This document shows positions 11,864 through 21,909 of a stretch of 64,000 nucleotides of DNA, in pieces. The DNA is from Mactromeris polynyma. Lineage: Eukaryota > Mollusca > Bivalvia > Venerida > Mactridae. The stretch's first letter is position 1. Each line of letters opens with the position of its first letter. The position numbers were made by a program, and so were the translations under genes. The DNA lies in the NCBI GenBank assembly GCA_032209605.1, contig JASFXZ010000016.1, positions 6,200,001 to 6,264,000 on the forward strand, written 5' to 3'. The notes beneath the pieces were generated by a model. It was given only the letters and a program-made list of their open reading frames with translations. It searched no databases and had not been told where the DNA came from.

Positions 11864-14371
11864 ATGATGTTAATACCAAGTAAGATTCGTGGTGGAATTC
11901 TAAAAACTTTTATCTGGTAAGTGATGAAATCATACAATTATGTCTTCTTTAGAAAATGGTTTGTTTAGGATTCCCCTATCTAGAATTTTGGACACAGAAG
12001 GGTCACGGAATTTGAGTAGGGGCCCGCATTTAGGTGGATCAGACTGGGTACGACAAGCAGTATGAATGGCCTTATTCTTATTCGGAATGTCGACTTGTGA
12101 CAATTCATATCAATGTGTATGCATATAGCTGATCGTTTAAACGCGAATTTTTGGAAGTCGTAAAAACAGACATTCCTCACGCAATAAAAAAAGTTTCCTG
12201 AACTGTTTCAACTTTCATCTTTTCCTGACTGTTCATCTTGGCCCGTGTTCACAAAGATATAGTTTTCAGGAACAGGATCAAGATCAAATACACTTCTCTT
12301 GCAAATTTTGAAAACTGTTTTTTAAACTAAATATTTTACTTCATGTGATAGATATGAACGTTTTGCACAACTTTTAAGACATTAAAGTTAGGTTTCATAT
12401 GTATTTACCAAAGGATTATGATTGATAAGTTAAGACTGATTCTTGAAAATGGATGCTGATTTAATCTGTATCAAATTGAGTGACAAGTGAAGGTTTTTAC
12501 AATGTTAATAAGAAGATTTTAGGTATTTTTGTATAAGTTTATGAAAAGCACTGCATAAAGTTTTCAATTGCTTTCAGAAATTGGGAAATATATTTCAGGA
12601 TCAATTTGATCCAGATCAGTTGATCTTTTATGAACACAGGGCCTTATGTTTCTTGTAAACTATATTAATTACCAAATCTTCCAAAATTTGCATGATGCAA
12701 CGAAATTTAACGCAAGTCCCGGAGTTATTTGTTAACGTTAAAGTCTTGACCACTCAACAAACGCAAGCGGCTCACCATATAGATACATACATTCACCTTA
12801 TTGCTATAGTAAGCTGTTTATATTTGATAGTCACTATAATATTTCTAAAAATGTGTCTTTCCGAAATTCCAAATATTTATCGCAATCGGTCTAAAACTGT
12901 ATTAATTTTAGATGTACATGAAAGTAGGAAACAGTATTTATATACAATAGCTATAGAATTGAATACATATATGGAATTTGGTTTGTGGCATTAAAAGAAT
13001 TGTCGGTGACGGTCGTGTGTAAGGTTTTGAGTTAATTTTGATTTATTAGTGTTTTTAATATGAATTTTATTTTTGACTGAACAATGGAACTAAACTTTGT
13101 GTTTCAGGATTTTGATAATATGGTTTATATCATCAATTGCATTGTCATTCCACAAGTCGGTTTTTGGACAGAGAAGACCGAATCGATCTACGTTATATGA
13201 CGGGACTTGGTCATTGCAAAAGAACAATTTCGAGGTGGTAACAGTCGAGACCAACATACCACTACAGAATTCCAATGAAAAATCGCCGTCACCAGCTGTA
13301 CACATAGGCTTTCTAAAGGTCCACAAAGCCGCAAGCACAACAACACAATCTATATTTCTACGATTCGGATGGCGACGAAATTTAACTTTCATTTTACCGC
13401 CAGAATATAACAAATTCGGATACCCGAACATTATAAGCTTAAACGAATCTTTGACTAAGTACAACATTCTACCACCACCGCCTGGAAAACAGTTCGACAT
13501 TCTTTGCAATCATGTTGTATTTGGTGAAAAGGAATGGGGACAATATCTACCGCCCGATGCCGTATACATTGGTACAATTAGAGAGCCGTTTCGTACGTTC
13601 AAATCAATGTTGAATTATTTCAACCCAGTTGCTTTGATCAGTGCTCAGAAAGTGGACCGGTTGGATCCAGTTTTAACATTCCTGAAAAATTACCAGAAAT
13701 TTGAAAAGAAAAATATTCGCAGTTCTTTCATGAACAATCGGCAAAGTTTTGAATACGGTGTAGACCCGAATATTATAAGAAATAGGAGTGTTGATGCTTT
13801 TAATAAGTATTTGGAAAACGTTTTGGAAAGACGTTTTAAAGTAGTTATCGTGGCAGAGAGATATGACGAGTCTTTGGTGTTAATGAAAAGAAAACTTAAT
13901 TGGGAGTTAGTTGATATTTTGTACGTAATAAAGAATGTTAGAAATCAAAAGAATCCGGATAGATACGCGATGAAGGAGATACATAAACCGTTACATCGAG
14001 ACTTTGCAATACTTGATTACCTATTGTACGAATTCTTCGACCAGAGATTAGATAAACAGATTAAAGAAGAAAAGTCCGACTTTGCGGACGAAGTCGAATA
14101 CTTTAAAGAATTAACACAGTACGTCGATAACTTCTGTCATTCTGCTCCAAAACGTATTAATTCAATGAACATTTCAAAAACTATTTGGAATGAAGAGTTT
14201 TCTGTGAGTCGAGAGGATTGCGACATAATGCATAATGGGGAAATCATGTTCACACAAAATATTCGCAAACAACAGTACGGATCGGCAACATGGAACGGTG
14301 TAAGAAGGAAAGTAGAACAAAATGTGAACAAAAAGCAACAGCACCTCTTCAATAATACCACCTCAAAATAA
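11864..14371 (+). CDS. Galactose-3-O-sulfotransferase-like Golgi enzyme (two coding exons)
   Basis: Exon 1 is 11844-11916 (start ATG at 11864, alternative ATG 11867; donor ctg|GTAAGT). Exon 2 is 13108-14371 (acceptor gtgtttcag). The exons join in phase 2 to give 438 residues. Residues about 14-32 (KTFIWILIIWFISSIALSF) form one hydrophobic segment after a short basic tail, the signal anchor of a type II Golgi protein, and it is assembled across the splice junction. FLKVHKAASTT (86-96) matches the 5'-phosphosulfate-binding loop of the Gal3ST family (FLKTHKTAGST). IGTIREPFRTFKSMLNYF (172-189) matches the 3'-phosphate-binding strand and helix. The family transfers sulfate from PAPS to the 3-OH of galactose on glycolipids or glycoproteins. 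The paralogue and acceptor substrate cannot be told. The last codons and the stop lie in a repeat. Poly(A) signals AATAAA occur at 14551 and near 14595. Confidence 0.85.
12240..12643. mobile_element. MITE in the sulfotransferase intron
   Basis: ggcccgtgttcacaaa (12240-12255) and tttatgaacacagggcc (12627-12643) form terminal inverted repeats, with inner matches gatcaagatcaaat / gatccagatcagttgatc. This 'GGCCC.GTGTTCACAAA' end is of a type widespread in mollusc genomes (from general knowledge, not checked). The interior has no ORF. The element lies wholly inside the intron between exons 1 and 2. Confidence 0.55.
12659..12994 (+). CDS. Unidentified ORF with one membrane segment, possible gene fragment
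   Basis: The frame is open from 12659 to a stop at 12992-12994, with ATG at 12692 (100 residues). Residues 34-57 (IHLIAIVSCLYLIVTIIFLKM) look like one transmembrane helix, with a polar N-terminal part and a C-terminal tail with alternating basic and hydrophobic residues. It lies in the intron of the sulfotransferase gene, just after the MITE. I do not recognise the family; it could be the remnant of a transposon or retroelement gene, or a chance ORF. The amino-acid pattern looks more protein-like than most ORFs of this size in the window. Confidence 0.25.
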   Translation, partial: TILITKSSKICMMQRNLTQVPELFVNVKVLTTQQTQAAHHIDTYIHLIAIVSCLYLIVTIIFLKMCLSEIPNIYRNRSKTVLILDVHESRKQYLYTIAIELNTYMEFGLWH

Positions 14372-14482
14372 AGACCACACTTTTCAAGCCATTTTCACTC
14401 TTTATTCAACCTCAATAATAAGACCACCTCAATAAGTAGACCAGTGTTCATGGGTCCAAAAGGTGGTCTTACTTTGGAGGCT
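14350..14482. repeat. MITE-like repeat, copy 1 (overlaps the sulfotransferase stop codon)
   Basis: Contains ataccacctcaaaataaaga, tcaacctcaataataagacc, cacctcaataagtagacc and an inverted end ggtggtcttactttggagg. A fuller copy lies at 14928-15098. The terminal codons of the sulfotransferase (NNTTSK, stop) are encoded by this repeat. Confidence 0.7.
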
Positions 14483-14927
14483 TTTTGTATATTTATTTGA
14501 ATGACGATGTGTATTACTGTATTCTCGATATCTGATCAATATTTATTATTAATAAAGCATGAAGTATGAACGTATAGTCTAAGTATGAAAGCTGTCAATA
14601 AATCTTTGCAAAATTAGTATGACTATTTTATTTATTTATTTATCAGTATCTGTGATATGCTGAGGCAAACTTTTAACCTAACGTAGTCATTTTGGCTCTG
14701 TAGTTTATATGCTAGAGTAACAACAATATATCGGGTAATTTTACGAATAATTATGTTGTAAAGACGAGTCAGACATGAACTTATTAAGTCAGTACTGTCC
14801 GTATAACTAAACATCCGAATGCTATTATAAAGATGGGACTTTGTTTTAGCCACATGAGATTATCACGAGTTCTCTCCCCTCCTATAGTACATTCATGTAC
14901 ATAAAACTTCCGCCACATAATTATAGT
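14480..14927. other. Sulfotransferase 3' flank and spacer
   Basis: Holds the AATAAA poly(A) signals (14551 and near 14595) and otherwise A+T-rich sequence. No gene is seen. Confidence 0.5.
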
Positions 14928-15098
14928 ACAGTAAAACCTCACCTCAAGACCACCTCAATAATAGTACCACCTCGAAATTAAGAATTCGATTTTCGAGTCC
15001 ATTTTCACACTTGTTCTTTATTCAACCCCAATAAGAAGATCACCTCAATAAGAAGACCACTTTTCAAAGGTCCCAAGAGTGGTCTTACTATTGAGATG
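14928..15098. repeat. MITE-like repeat, copy 2
   Basis: Begins acagtaaaacctcacctcaa (14929 on), a pogo/Tigger-like terminal string, and ends gtggtcttactattgaga, whose reverse complement is tctcaatagtaagaccac. The middle shares cacctcaataataga-type and ttctttattcaaccccaata stretches with copy 1. No coding sequence. Confidence 0.65.
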
Positions 15099-15249
15099 TA
15101 TTGTTCATGCAAATCTTGTCAAAGTGGTAAAGGTATTTGTTTGCGAGAGAACCCATATAACTAGTTAGGAGATACATGAGTTGTAATTATTCGCCGTATG
15201 TAACTAGGTTGCCTTAGTTCCAGTCAGTCGTTTTTATTTTTTTTTCTAA

Positions 15250-15298
15250 CGACGTAACGTCACGTGGTACAAAACGACATCACGTGTTACTATAAATA
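15250..15298 (+). promoter_or_regulatory. Promoter-like cluster: CRE/E-box motifs and TATA box
   Basis: acgtaacgtcacgtggt (from 15252) and acgacatcacgtgtt (from 15274) carry two CACGTG E-boxes and CRE-like ACGTCA. A TATAAATA box follows at 15291-15298, and a 30-codon ORF begins at 15441. The spacing suits a compact RNA polymerase II promoter, but no known gene follows. Confidence 0.35.
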
Positions 15299-15440
15299 CC
15301 AAAGAGCGAACACCAGCTTAACAAAAGATTACATAACACCGCACAGATATAAAAAGTCACAGATTAATTGAATTGGTAATTACCGATTGTGACCGCCGTT
15401 TGCCTGGAAAAAGGCTTGGCATCTACTTCTCATTGACATA

Positions 15441-15533
15441 ATGAATTTACAAATACAATTCTGGGAAATATTTGAAACTTTTGTTAATATCATTCGGGGT
15501 CTATTCTGCAGTGGATTAACTCATCGTTTTTGA
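15441..15533 (+). CDS. Possible 30-residue micro-ORF
   Basis: An ATG at 15441 opens 30 codons and a TGA stop at 15531. The peptide begins MNLQIQFWEIFETF and ends GLTHRF. It is the first sizeable ORF after the TATA box at 15291. There is no recognised homologue, and it may be chance or part of a transposon leader. After it come degenerate copies of ggacaaaatcccct (15580-15670). Confidence 0.15.
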   Translation: MNLQIQFWEIFETFVNIIRGLFCSGLTHRF

Positions 15534-15705
15534 CTGGCAAACATTACACAGTCAAACGGCGATCTCACTTGAGAGTGTAGGACAAAATCCCCTCAGGACA
15601 AAATTCCCATTGTGAATTATGTACAGGGTGGACAAAATCCCCTTTGCGAATTTTACAAGGCGGACAAAACCTTTAAGCAAAACGGTCAACATAAAATAAT
15701 TCCTC

Positions 15706-16189
15706 TTGATGTTTAAATCCAGACTGAAATACTGTTCATATCAATATTTACAGGAATTCATAAATAGTTCTTCAAAGGCCATTCGCTATGGACAGTTTAA
15801 AACAGTATTAAATCCTGAAAGGTATTTATCAATGGACTTGCCTTATATGCTAAAAAAGGGCATTTTCAAATTTTCGTTGCTCAAACCATGACTTGCTTAT
15901 CGAGAAAGGAAGACACATTAATATAAATAGAGAGTTTAGAATGTGTCCGTTTTGCTTAAAACATAATATTTATAATATAGAAGATGAACTTCACTTTCTA
16001 TTGGTATGCCCACTGTATGACAATATAAGAGCTGAGTATTTGAGTGAACTGTATGCAGATGATATAATATGTCAACAATTATTTTATCGAATAAAGTCAG
16101 ATTATAACAACAAGGCATGTTTTGACATTTCCAAGTTTACTGTGAAGGCATTCGCCAAAAGAAAAGATTATCTTGATAATCCCTGACGT
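15706..16189 (+). pseudogene. LINE reverse-transcriptase C-terminal fragment, frameshifted
   Basis: Two overlapping frames make one degenerate tail. 15706-15891 ends in GIFKFSLLKP, and 15893-16186 continues LIEKGRHININREFRMCPFC, then IEDELHFLLVCPLYDNIRAEYL. The CxxC...EDELHFLLxCPLYxxIR pattern is the zinc-finger-like tail found after the reverse transcriptase of many Jockey/CR1-type non-LTR elements. One frameshift near 15890 separates the frames. The reverse transcriptase core is absent, so the copy is 5'-truncated and dead. Confidence 0.75.
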
Positions 16190-16415
16190 GATATGTGTTT
16201 ATTTATGTTTTAAATAGTTGCATTCTTTGTAAAATAGGCATAACTTTATATGACAATTGTATTTGTAATAATTTTGCATGTTGTTTATATGCTTGCTTTA
16301 TTTATAATTGGATCTCTATTTACAAACATAACTTCTATTATACACCGAAATAATTATGCTATATGTCATTTGTATTTTGGGCTTGTATTACAATAAAATC
16401 TATGTTATATTATAC
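16190..16415. other. 3' flank of the LINE remnant
   Basis: A+T-rich sequence following the LINE stop codon; may include the element's 3' untranslated part. No gene is seen. Confidence 0.35.
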
Positions 16416-16417
16416 AC

Positions 16418-16482
16418 AGGCCCGGATCCACCGGGGGAGGGGGCAAGGGGGCCTTGGTCCCCCCAGTCGGATGTGGAGTGAC
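16418..16482. mobile_element. G/C-rich transposon terminus
   Basis: ggcccggatccaccggggga followed by gggggcaagggggccttggt and ccccccagtcgg resembles the G-run/C-run ends of hAT-like elements ('GGATCCA.GGGGGG...GGCCCCCC'). It stands out in the A+T-rich flank. The other end was not found. Confidence 0.4.
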
Positions 16483-17462
16483 CTTTTTCTACACCTAATA
16501 TAAAATTATTTCCACTGATTAGGTCTTAAGGTTACTATTCTTTGAGCACTTAAAATGCAATACATTAATTTATGGTCGATTTCCTCTTGTATACTACCAG
16601 TACAATTGAGGAAGCGCAATAAAGTTTGGCCCTCTGTTGTGCTCATTGGCATTGAGACGGTCTAGAAGAATCATATGCTTTTCACTCTACAACACCCAGG
16701 CGCTTTCAATATCATTATCATGTATATACATGCATATATAAAATAAAACAACAACATGATCTTCGGCATATCAAAAATTCCATGAAAACGCTATATGCGG
16801 ATGTGCTGGAATACTAGAACAGAAATACAAGTTGTCACAACAGTGAATTAAACTTTGTAACAATACATGTATAAGCCGTTTCTACTAGTTACTCAAACGC
16901 ACATGGAGTAAGAAGTCGGTTCACGGATTACCTTGTAACCATGACAAAATAAAGTGTAATTTATTGTATTAGTATTAGAGTAAGCTATACAATTTAAAAT
17001 AAGAATCGCAAAAATAACTATAATTGTTCAATTGGTTATTGAACAAAGGGAAACTACCCTTGAATTGGGGTTACATTCATTACGCCCCATATTTAGATTT
17101 GGACATAATTATTCATGCTCAAGGAAATTATCATAATTACAATGCATTGAATAAAACAACTTGAATATAGTGCGTCTGTTTATAATTATACACATTTATG
17201 TCAACAACTAAACTAGTAAACATGTTTTAAATCAATATATTTAAATATCTCCATCTATATATCGTAGCGAATTGATAGTAGTGTACATTATACAATTAAT
17301 TAATGATAGGAAAACATAAACATACATTTCACTTCAATTAATGTATACTGATTCACAATGATAATTGACACATATGTATCACTCGAGTATAAAAGTTATA
17401 GTATACGGACCATATGCAACACATTCTCGTACTATTAACGGACCAACTTAACCAGTGACTCA
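16483..17462. other. A+T-rich spacer, no gene recognised
   Basis: No ORF above background, and no tandem or inverted repeat noticed. Confidence 0.45.
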
Positions 17463-18487
17463 GCAATCTTAAAGTTGAGAAACAACCTCAGAATCACCCT
17501 GCATTGCATCATGGGTACATTCGTGAACAAACCATTCATAACCATGACAGTAAATAAGCGCGTCCCAAAGTGCGAGACGGTCCGTTTTAGTCACAGGACA
17601 GAAACATATAGAATGTTCTACTAACTTCCCAGTAGGCTGTAAGCACTTCTTACTCTGTTGAGGAAATTGCCTCGACACAAACAGAGAAAGTGTATGCTTT
17701 CCAACTTAACACATATTGGTCTAAGAAGTTGTATTTCTCTGTAAGTAGAGAAGAGTAGAGCACCGGTCCATCCTAAGAACTTCTTGTATAACCCGCTCAT
17801 TTTCTTCCTGTACGAAACCCGTCTCAATACTAACTGCATCTACACTTCCGCGTACGAATAATGTATTTGTTGTTTTCGGTAGCGGCTGCATGTGTTTCAA
17901 GCACGTATTTTGGGCTATTTCAAGCCGATTCACGTCTTCTCTAGTATAGGAATTCCACAGTTCGCATCCATACAATGCTTTTGGAAGTACAATTGTCTTA
18001 TAAATCCCACTCATAGTAACGGGACTAACAGACACCGGATTAACACTTCCACAAACACTGCAGTAAGTACCTCTTAATTTTATACAGGCTTTGTGAATGT
18101 TGTCTTTAGTTGACAAACATTTATCACTAATCACAACTAGATGGCAGTAACTATCATGTTCACCGATTGGGTATGGGCCTATGGTAAAATGTCTTATATC
18201 TTGTTGCATAGTTTTGCATTCATTGAAAACGACGATTTCACATTTCTGGGCGTTATAGAAGTATCTCCATTTTCGAGAGTATGCCTAGCAAATATCAAGC
18301 ATCCGGTCCATCCCGGCTTTCGACAAAGATACTAAGACCAATTCGTCGGCGGATGTAGGCGAACAAACACTATTATTGTAAATACATAGTCCTTGGTTGA
18401 ATGCTTCTAGTTCTTGAATAAGTCCATTGATATAAACCATATACACTAGTGGTGAGCTCTGCCCGCCTTGTCTGGTTCCCTGCTTAA
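17463..18487 (-). pseudogene. LINE reverse transcriptase, 3' part (minus strand), degenerate
   Basis: Read on the minus strand from 18487: FHFKQGTRQGGQSSP, YINGLIQELEAFNQGL, SADELVLVS, SRKWRYFYNAQKCEIVVFNE, LPKALYGCELWNS. These are the RQGG, palm catalytic (degenerate YADD, here SADE) and thumb motifs of a non-LTR reverse transcriptase. A stop follows the SADE block (DIC*AYSRKW), and frames change near 17830 and 17650, so it is dead. Its missing 5' neighbour lies on the opposite strand at 18488-18915. Confidence 0.8.
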
Positions 18488-18915
18488 AATGAAAAGGGGA
18501 ATAATCATCACCTTACACAAGGGAGGCAAGAAACACAAAGACGACCCAAGCTGCTACAGGGCAATTACGCGTCATCATGTATGAAACATTGTTATTAGAA
18601 AGTTGCTAAGGCAATTTGCACAGTAAACTTGCTAAACATTAAGGAGGTCTCCAGTCTGGTCTAGGCTGCATGATGACGTCATTTATGTTTCGTGAATATC
18701 TTAACTCCGCCCGTGAAAATTCGTCTAAGGCATACTTGTGCTACTTGGACGGCAGACATGCATTTGACGACGTTTGGCACCATGGACTGTTCTACAAACT
18801 CATGGAATACGATGTAGACAATACAACATTACTATTATTACGATCAATGTACTCAAATTCTAAGTGTCAAGTGCGACGTCAAGGTTTACTGTCAGAGAGC
18901 TTTGAGATACATCTA
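18488..18915 (+). pseudogene. LINE reverse transcriptase, inverted 5' part
   Basis: The + strand encodes KRGIIITLHKGGKKHKDDPS, CYRAIT, then after frame breaks LCYLDGRHAFDDVWHHGLFY and CQVRRQGLLSESFEI. These are the finger and first palm motifs (LDxxxAFDxVWHxGLxxKL) that normally precede the RQGG motif. The end of this piece (SESFEI) would continue directly into FKQGTRQGG of the minus-strand piece, so the two are halves of one element with the 5' half flipped. Confidence 0.8.
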
Positions 18916-18919
18916 TAAA

Positions 18920-19467
18920 TAGACAAGATGACACATTTGGATTTTCGGAAAATGCAAGGATCAAGGGGGTACTCTATTTTCTGATAATATGACAACCCAT
19001 ATTGTAGTTTTCTTGATAATCAATTTTCGGCTAAACTTTACATCGATTATCAACGGAGATAAACCACGCGGGCTACGTACAATGTTGATTATTACCTAGG
19101 ACCGATATATACATGGCCCCAGTAGGGACCGTGTTCTAGAAGTTTTATATTACATAATATTGCTGCCTATACATCTGCACTTTAATTTTAATCGTTGGGT
19201 GAAAGTGCTATAGATAACAATTTAATCGTCTGTTTATTGAACTTTGGAATCCAATGATAACCTTAATTTGTCTAGCCTTTACGATGTAGGCCTACCCGTT
19301 ATCCAATCTCTCGTGCACATGTCACGATATGCCGGAACATTTGGACAGAAGAACCTCAGAAATTACGAAGTAGATCTACTCGTCGAAAAATTGCACATTT
19401 ATGCACCCGTCATTATTTTGCCTATGGGAGACTGACACAGGGTTACTGGACGATTTGGCCGTAATGT
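18920..19467. other. Spacer, no gene recognised
   Basis: The small ORF at 19244-19435 (63 codons) has no motif. The stretch leads into the 32-bp minisatellite. Confidence 0.4.
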
Positions 19468-20811
19468 GTCTAATTCCCCACCCTAGAGCCAAGCATTTTG
19501 TCTAATCCCCCACCCTAGAGCCAAGCATTTTGTCTAATCCCCCATCCTAGAGCCAAGCATTTGGTCTAATTCCCCAACCTAGAGCCAAGCATGGTGTCTA
19601 ATTCCCCACCCTAGAGCCAAGCATTTTGTCTAATTCCCCAACCTAGAGCCAAGCATGGTGTCTAATTCCCCAACCTAGAGCCAAGCATGGTGTCTAATTC
19701 CCCAACCTAGAGCCAAGCATGGTGTCTAATTCCCCAACCTAGAGCCAAGCATGGTGTCTAATTCCCCAACCTAGAGCCAAGCATGGTGTCTAATTCCCCA
19801 ACCTAGAGCCAAGCATGGTGTCTAATTCCCCACCCTAGAGTCAAGCATTTTGTCTAATTCCCCAACCTAGAGCCAAGCATTTTGTCTAATACTCCACCCT
19901 AGAGCCAAGCATGGTGTCTAATTCCCCACCCTAGAGCCAAGCATGTTGTCTAATTCCCCAACCTAGAGCCAAGCATGGTGTCTAATTCCCCAACCTAGAG
20001 CCAAGCATGGTGTCTAATTCCCCAACCTAGAGCCAAGCATGGTGTCTAATTCCCCAACCTAGAGCCAAGCATTTTGTCTAATTCCCCAACCTAGAGCCAA
20101 GCATGGTGTCTAATTCCCCAACCTAGAGCCAAGCATGGTGTCTAATTCCCCAACCTAGAGCCAAGCATGGTGTCTAATTCCCCAACCTAGAGCCAAGCAT
20201 GGTGTCTAATTCCCCAACCTAGAGCCAAGCATGGTGTCTAATTCCCCAACCTAGAGCCAAGCATGGTGTCTAATTCCCCAACCTAGAGCCAAGCATGGTG
20301 TCTAATTCCCCAACCTAGAGCCAAGCATGGTGTCTAATTCCCCAACCTAGAGCCAAGCATGGTGTCTAATTCCCCAACCTAGAGCCAAGCATGGTGTCTA
20401 ATTCCCCACCCTAGAGTCAAGCATGGTGTCTAATTCCCCAACCTAGAGTCAAGCATGGTGTCTAATTCCCCACCCTAGAGCCAAGCATGGTGTCTAATTC
20501 CCCAACCTAGAGCCAAGCATGGTGTCTAATTCCCCACCCTAGAGTCAAGCATGGTGTCTAATTCCCCAACCTAGAGTCAAGCATGGTGTCTAATTCCCCA
20601 ACCTAGAGCCAAGCATGGTGTCTAATTCCCCAACCTAGAGCCAAGCATGGTGTCTAATTCCCCAACCTAGAGTCAAGCATTTTGTCTAATTCCCCAACCT
20701 AGAGCCAAGCATTTTGTCTAATACTCCACCCTAGAGCCAAGCATGGTGTCTAATTCCCCACCCTAGAGCCAAGCATTTTGTCTAATTCCCCAACCTAGAG
20801 CCAAGCACTTT
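19468..20811. repeat. Minisatellite, 32-bp unit, about 42 copies
   Basis: The unit begins tctaattccccaacctagag and continues ccaagcatggtg. Starts are 32 bp apart (for example 19661 and 19693). Variants are caccc for caacc, agtcaag for agccaag, and cattttg for catggtg. The cattttg/caccc forms are concentrated at both ends and the catggtg/caacc forms in the centre, a homogenised-core pattern. Confidence 0.95.
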
Positions 20812-21908
20812 GATAATTATGCTTTCATATGTATTTTGTGCCGGGCTGACAATTTTACACTGATTAGCTAAATTCTTGCTTAATGTCATCTGAACAAATA
20901 ATTAGAAAGCGGTATAGGCTTATTTCTCCAAACTAGCCTTCTCATCTTCTGGTTTTAATAAGTTGCACTTTGTATAGATGTCTGATATTATCAATATATC
21001 TGCGTGTTGAATGAACATTTTGTTATTTTGATAAACTACAATGTTTGACTTTTACCAGCATTTAAGTATTTGGATATTTCACGAGTTAGCAAAATTCTGA
21101 TATCTTCATTATTTCATTTTCACTGGGGTTTACTGTTTATGTAAGGACAGAAATGAGTAATATATCAAGTTTAAACCCTACATATCACACCCATGTTGAA
21201 TTAAGTTCTTAAATAACTTAACACATTTTCTAACATTCAACACAAATTGATATCTAGATAGTGCACACAGGGGACAATATTGTTTATTGCGTAACATTAT
21301 ATAATTTGTCCAAGCCAAAACTGGCCTTGTTTCTTTAAGGCGTAATTTCTGGAATTTCAAGAAATATGTGTTGAATTATTTATTGAAGATTTGAGAAATA
21401 ATCCTAATTTGTAATGTCTGTCCAAACACTAAATTATTTATTTTTCATACTATTTTGTCAATTTCAAAACAAAATATTTACCACATGGACTTTTAACAAA
21501 GTTTAATATATCCTTCATTATAAAATATTTTTGATGTCAGATTATAATGACATAACAAAATATCCTTATATTGTCCAAAAGATGTCAATTGTGTGCATTT
21601 TTTTGTCGCTGCAGAATAAAATATGTCGATTCCTATAAGACGCTAAACTATGATGTTGATTTTTCTTGGATCATATTTGGTCTGTCACAGACGGTTTTGA
21701 GTACTACTTTCTTATCAGGAAACCAGGCAGGTGAAACATTCAGAGTCAAAGTTTGATCACAAAGATAATTCAACGCAAAATCGCTTGGAAGACACTCCAA
21801 ACTTACACTACGTTTTTTTAATGGGTCGCCATTTTTAAAATCGCTTGTCTAACGTAGAAACAACGAGCATCTGTTGCTAAGGTAGGCGTGGCTACAGTGC
21901 GCACTCGG
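20812..21908. other. Spacer between the minisatellite and the macrosatellite
   Basis: A+T-rich sequence with short ORFs only (up to 61 codons) and no recognised family. Confidence 0.45.
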
Positions 21909-21909
21909 A

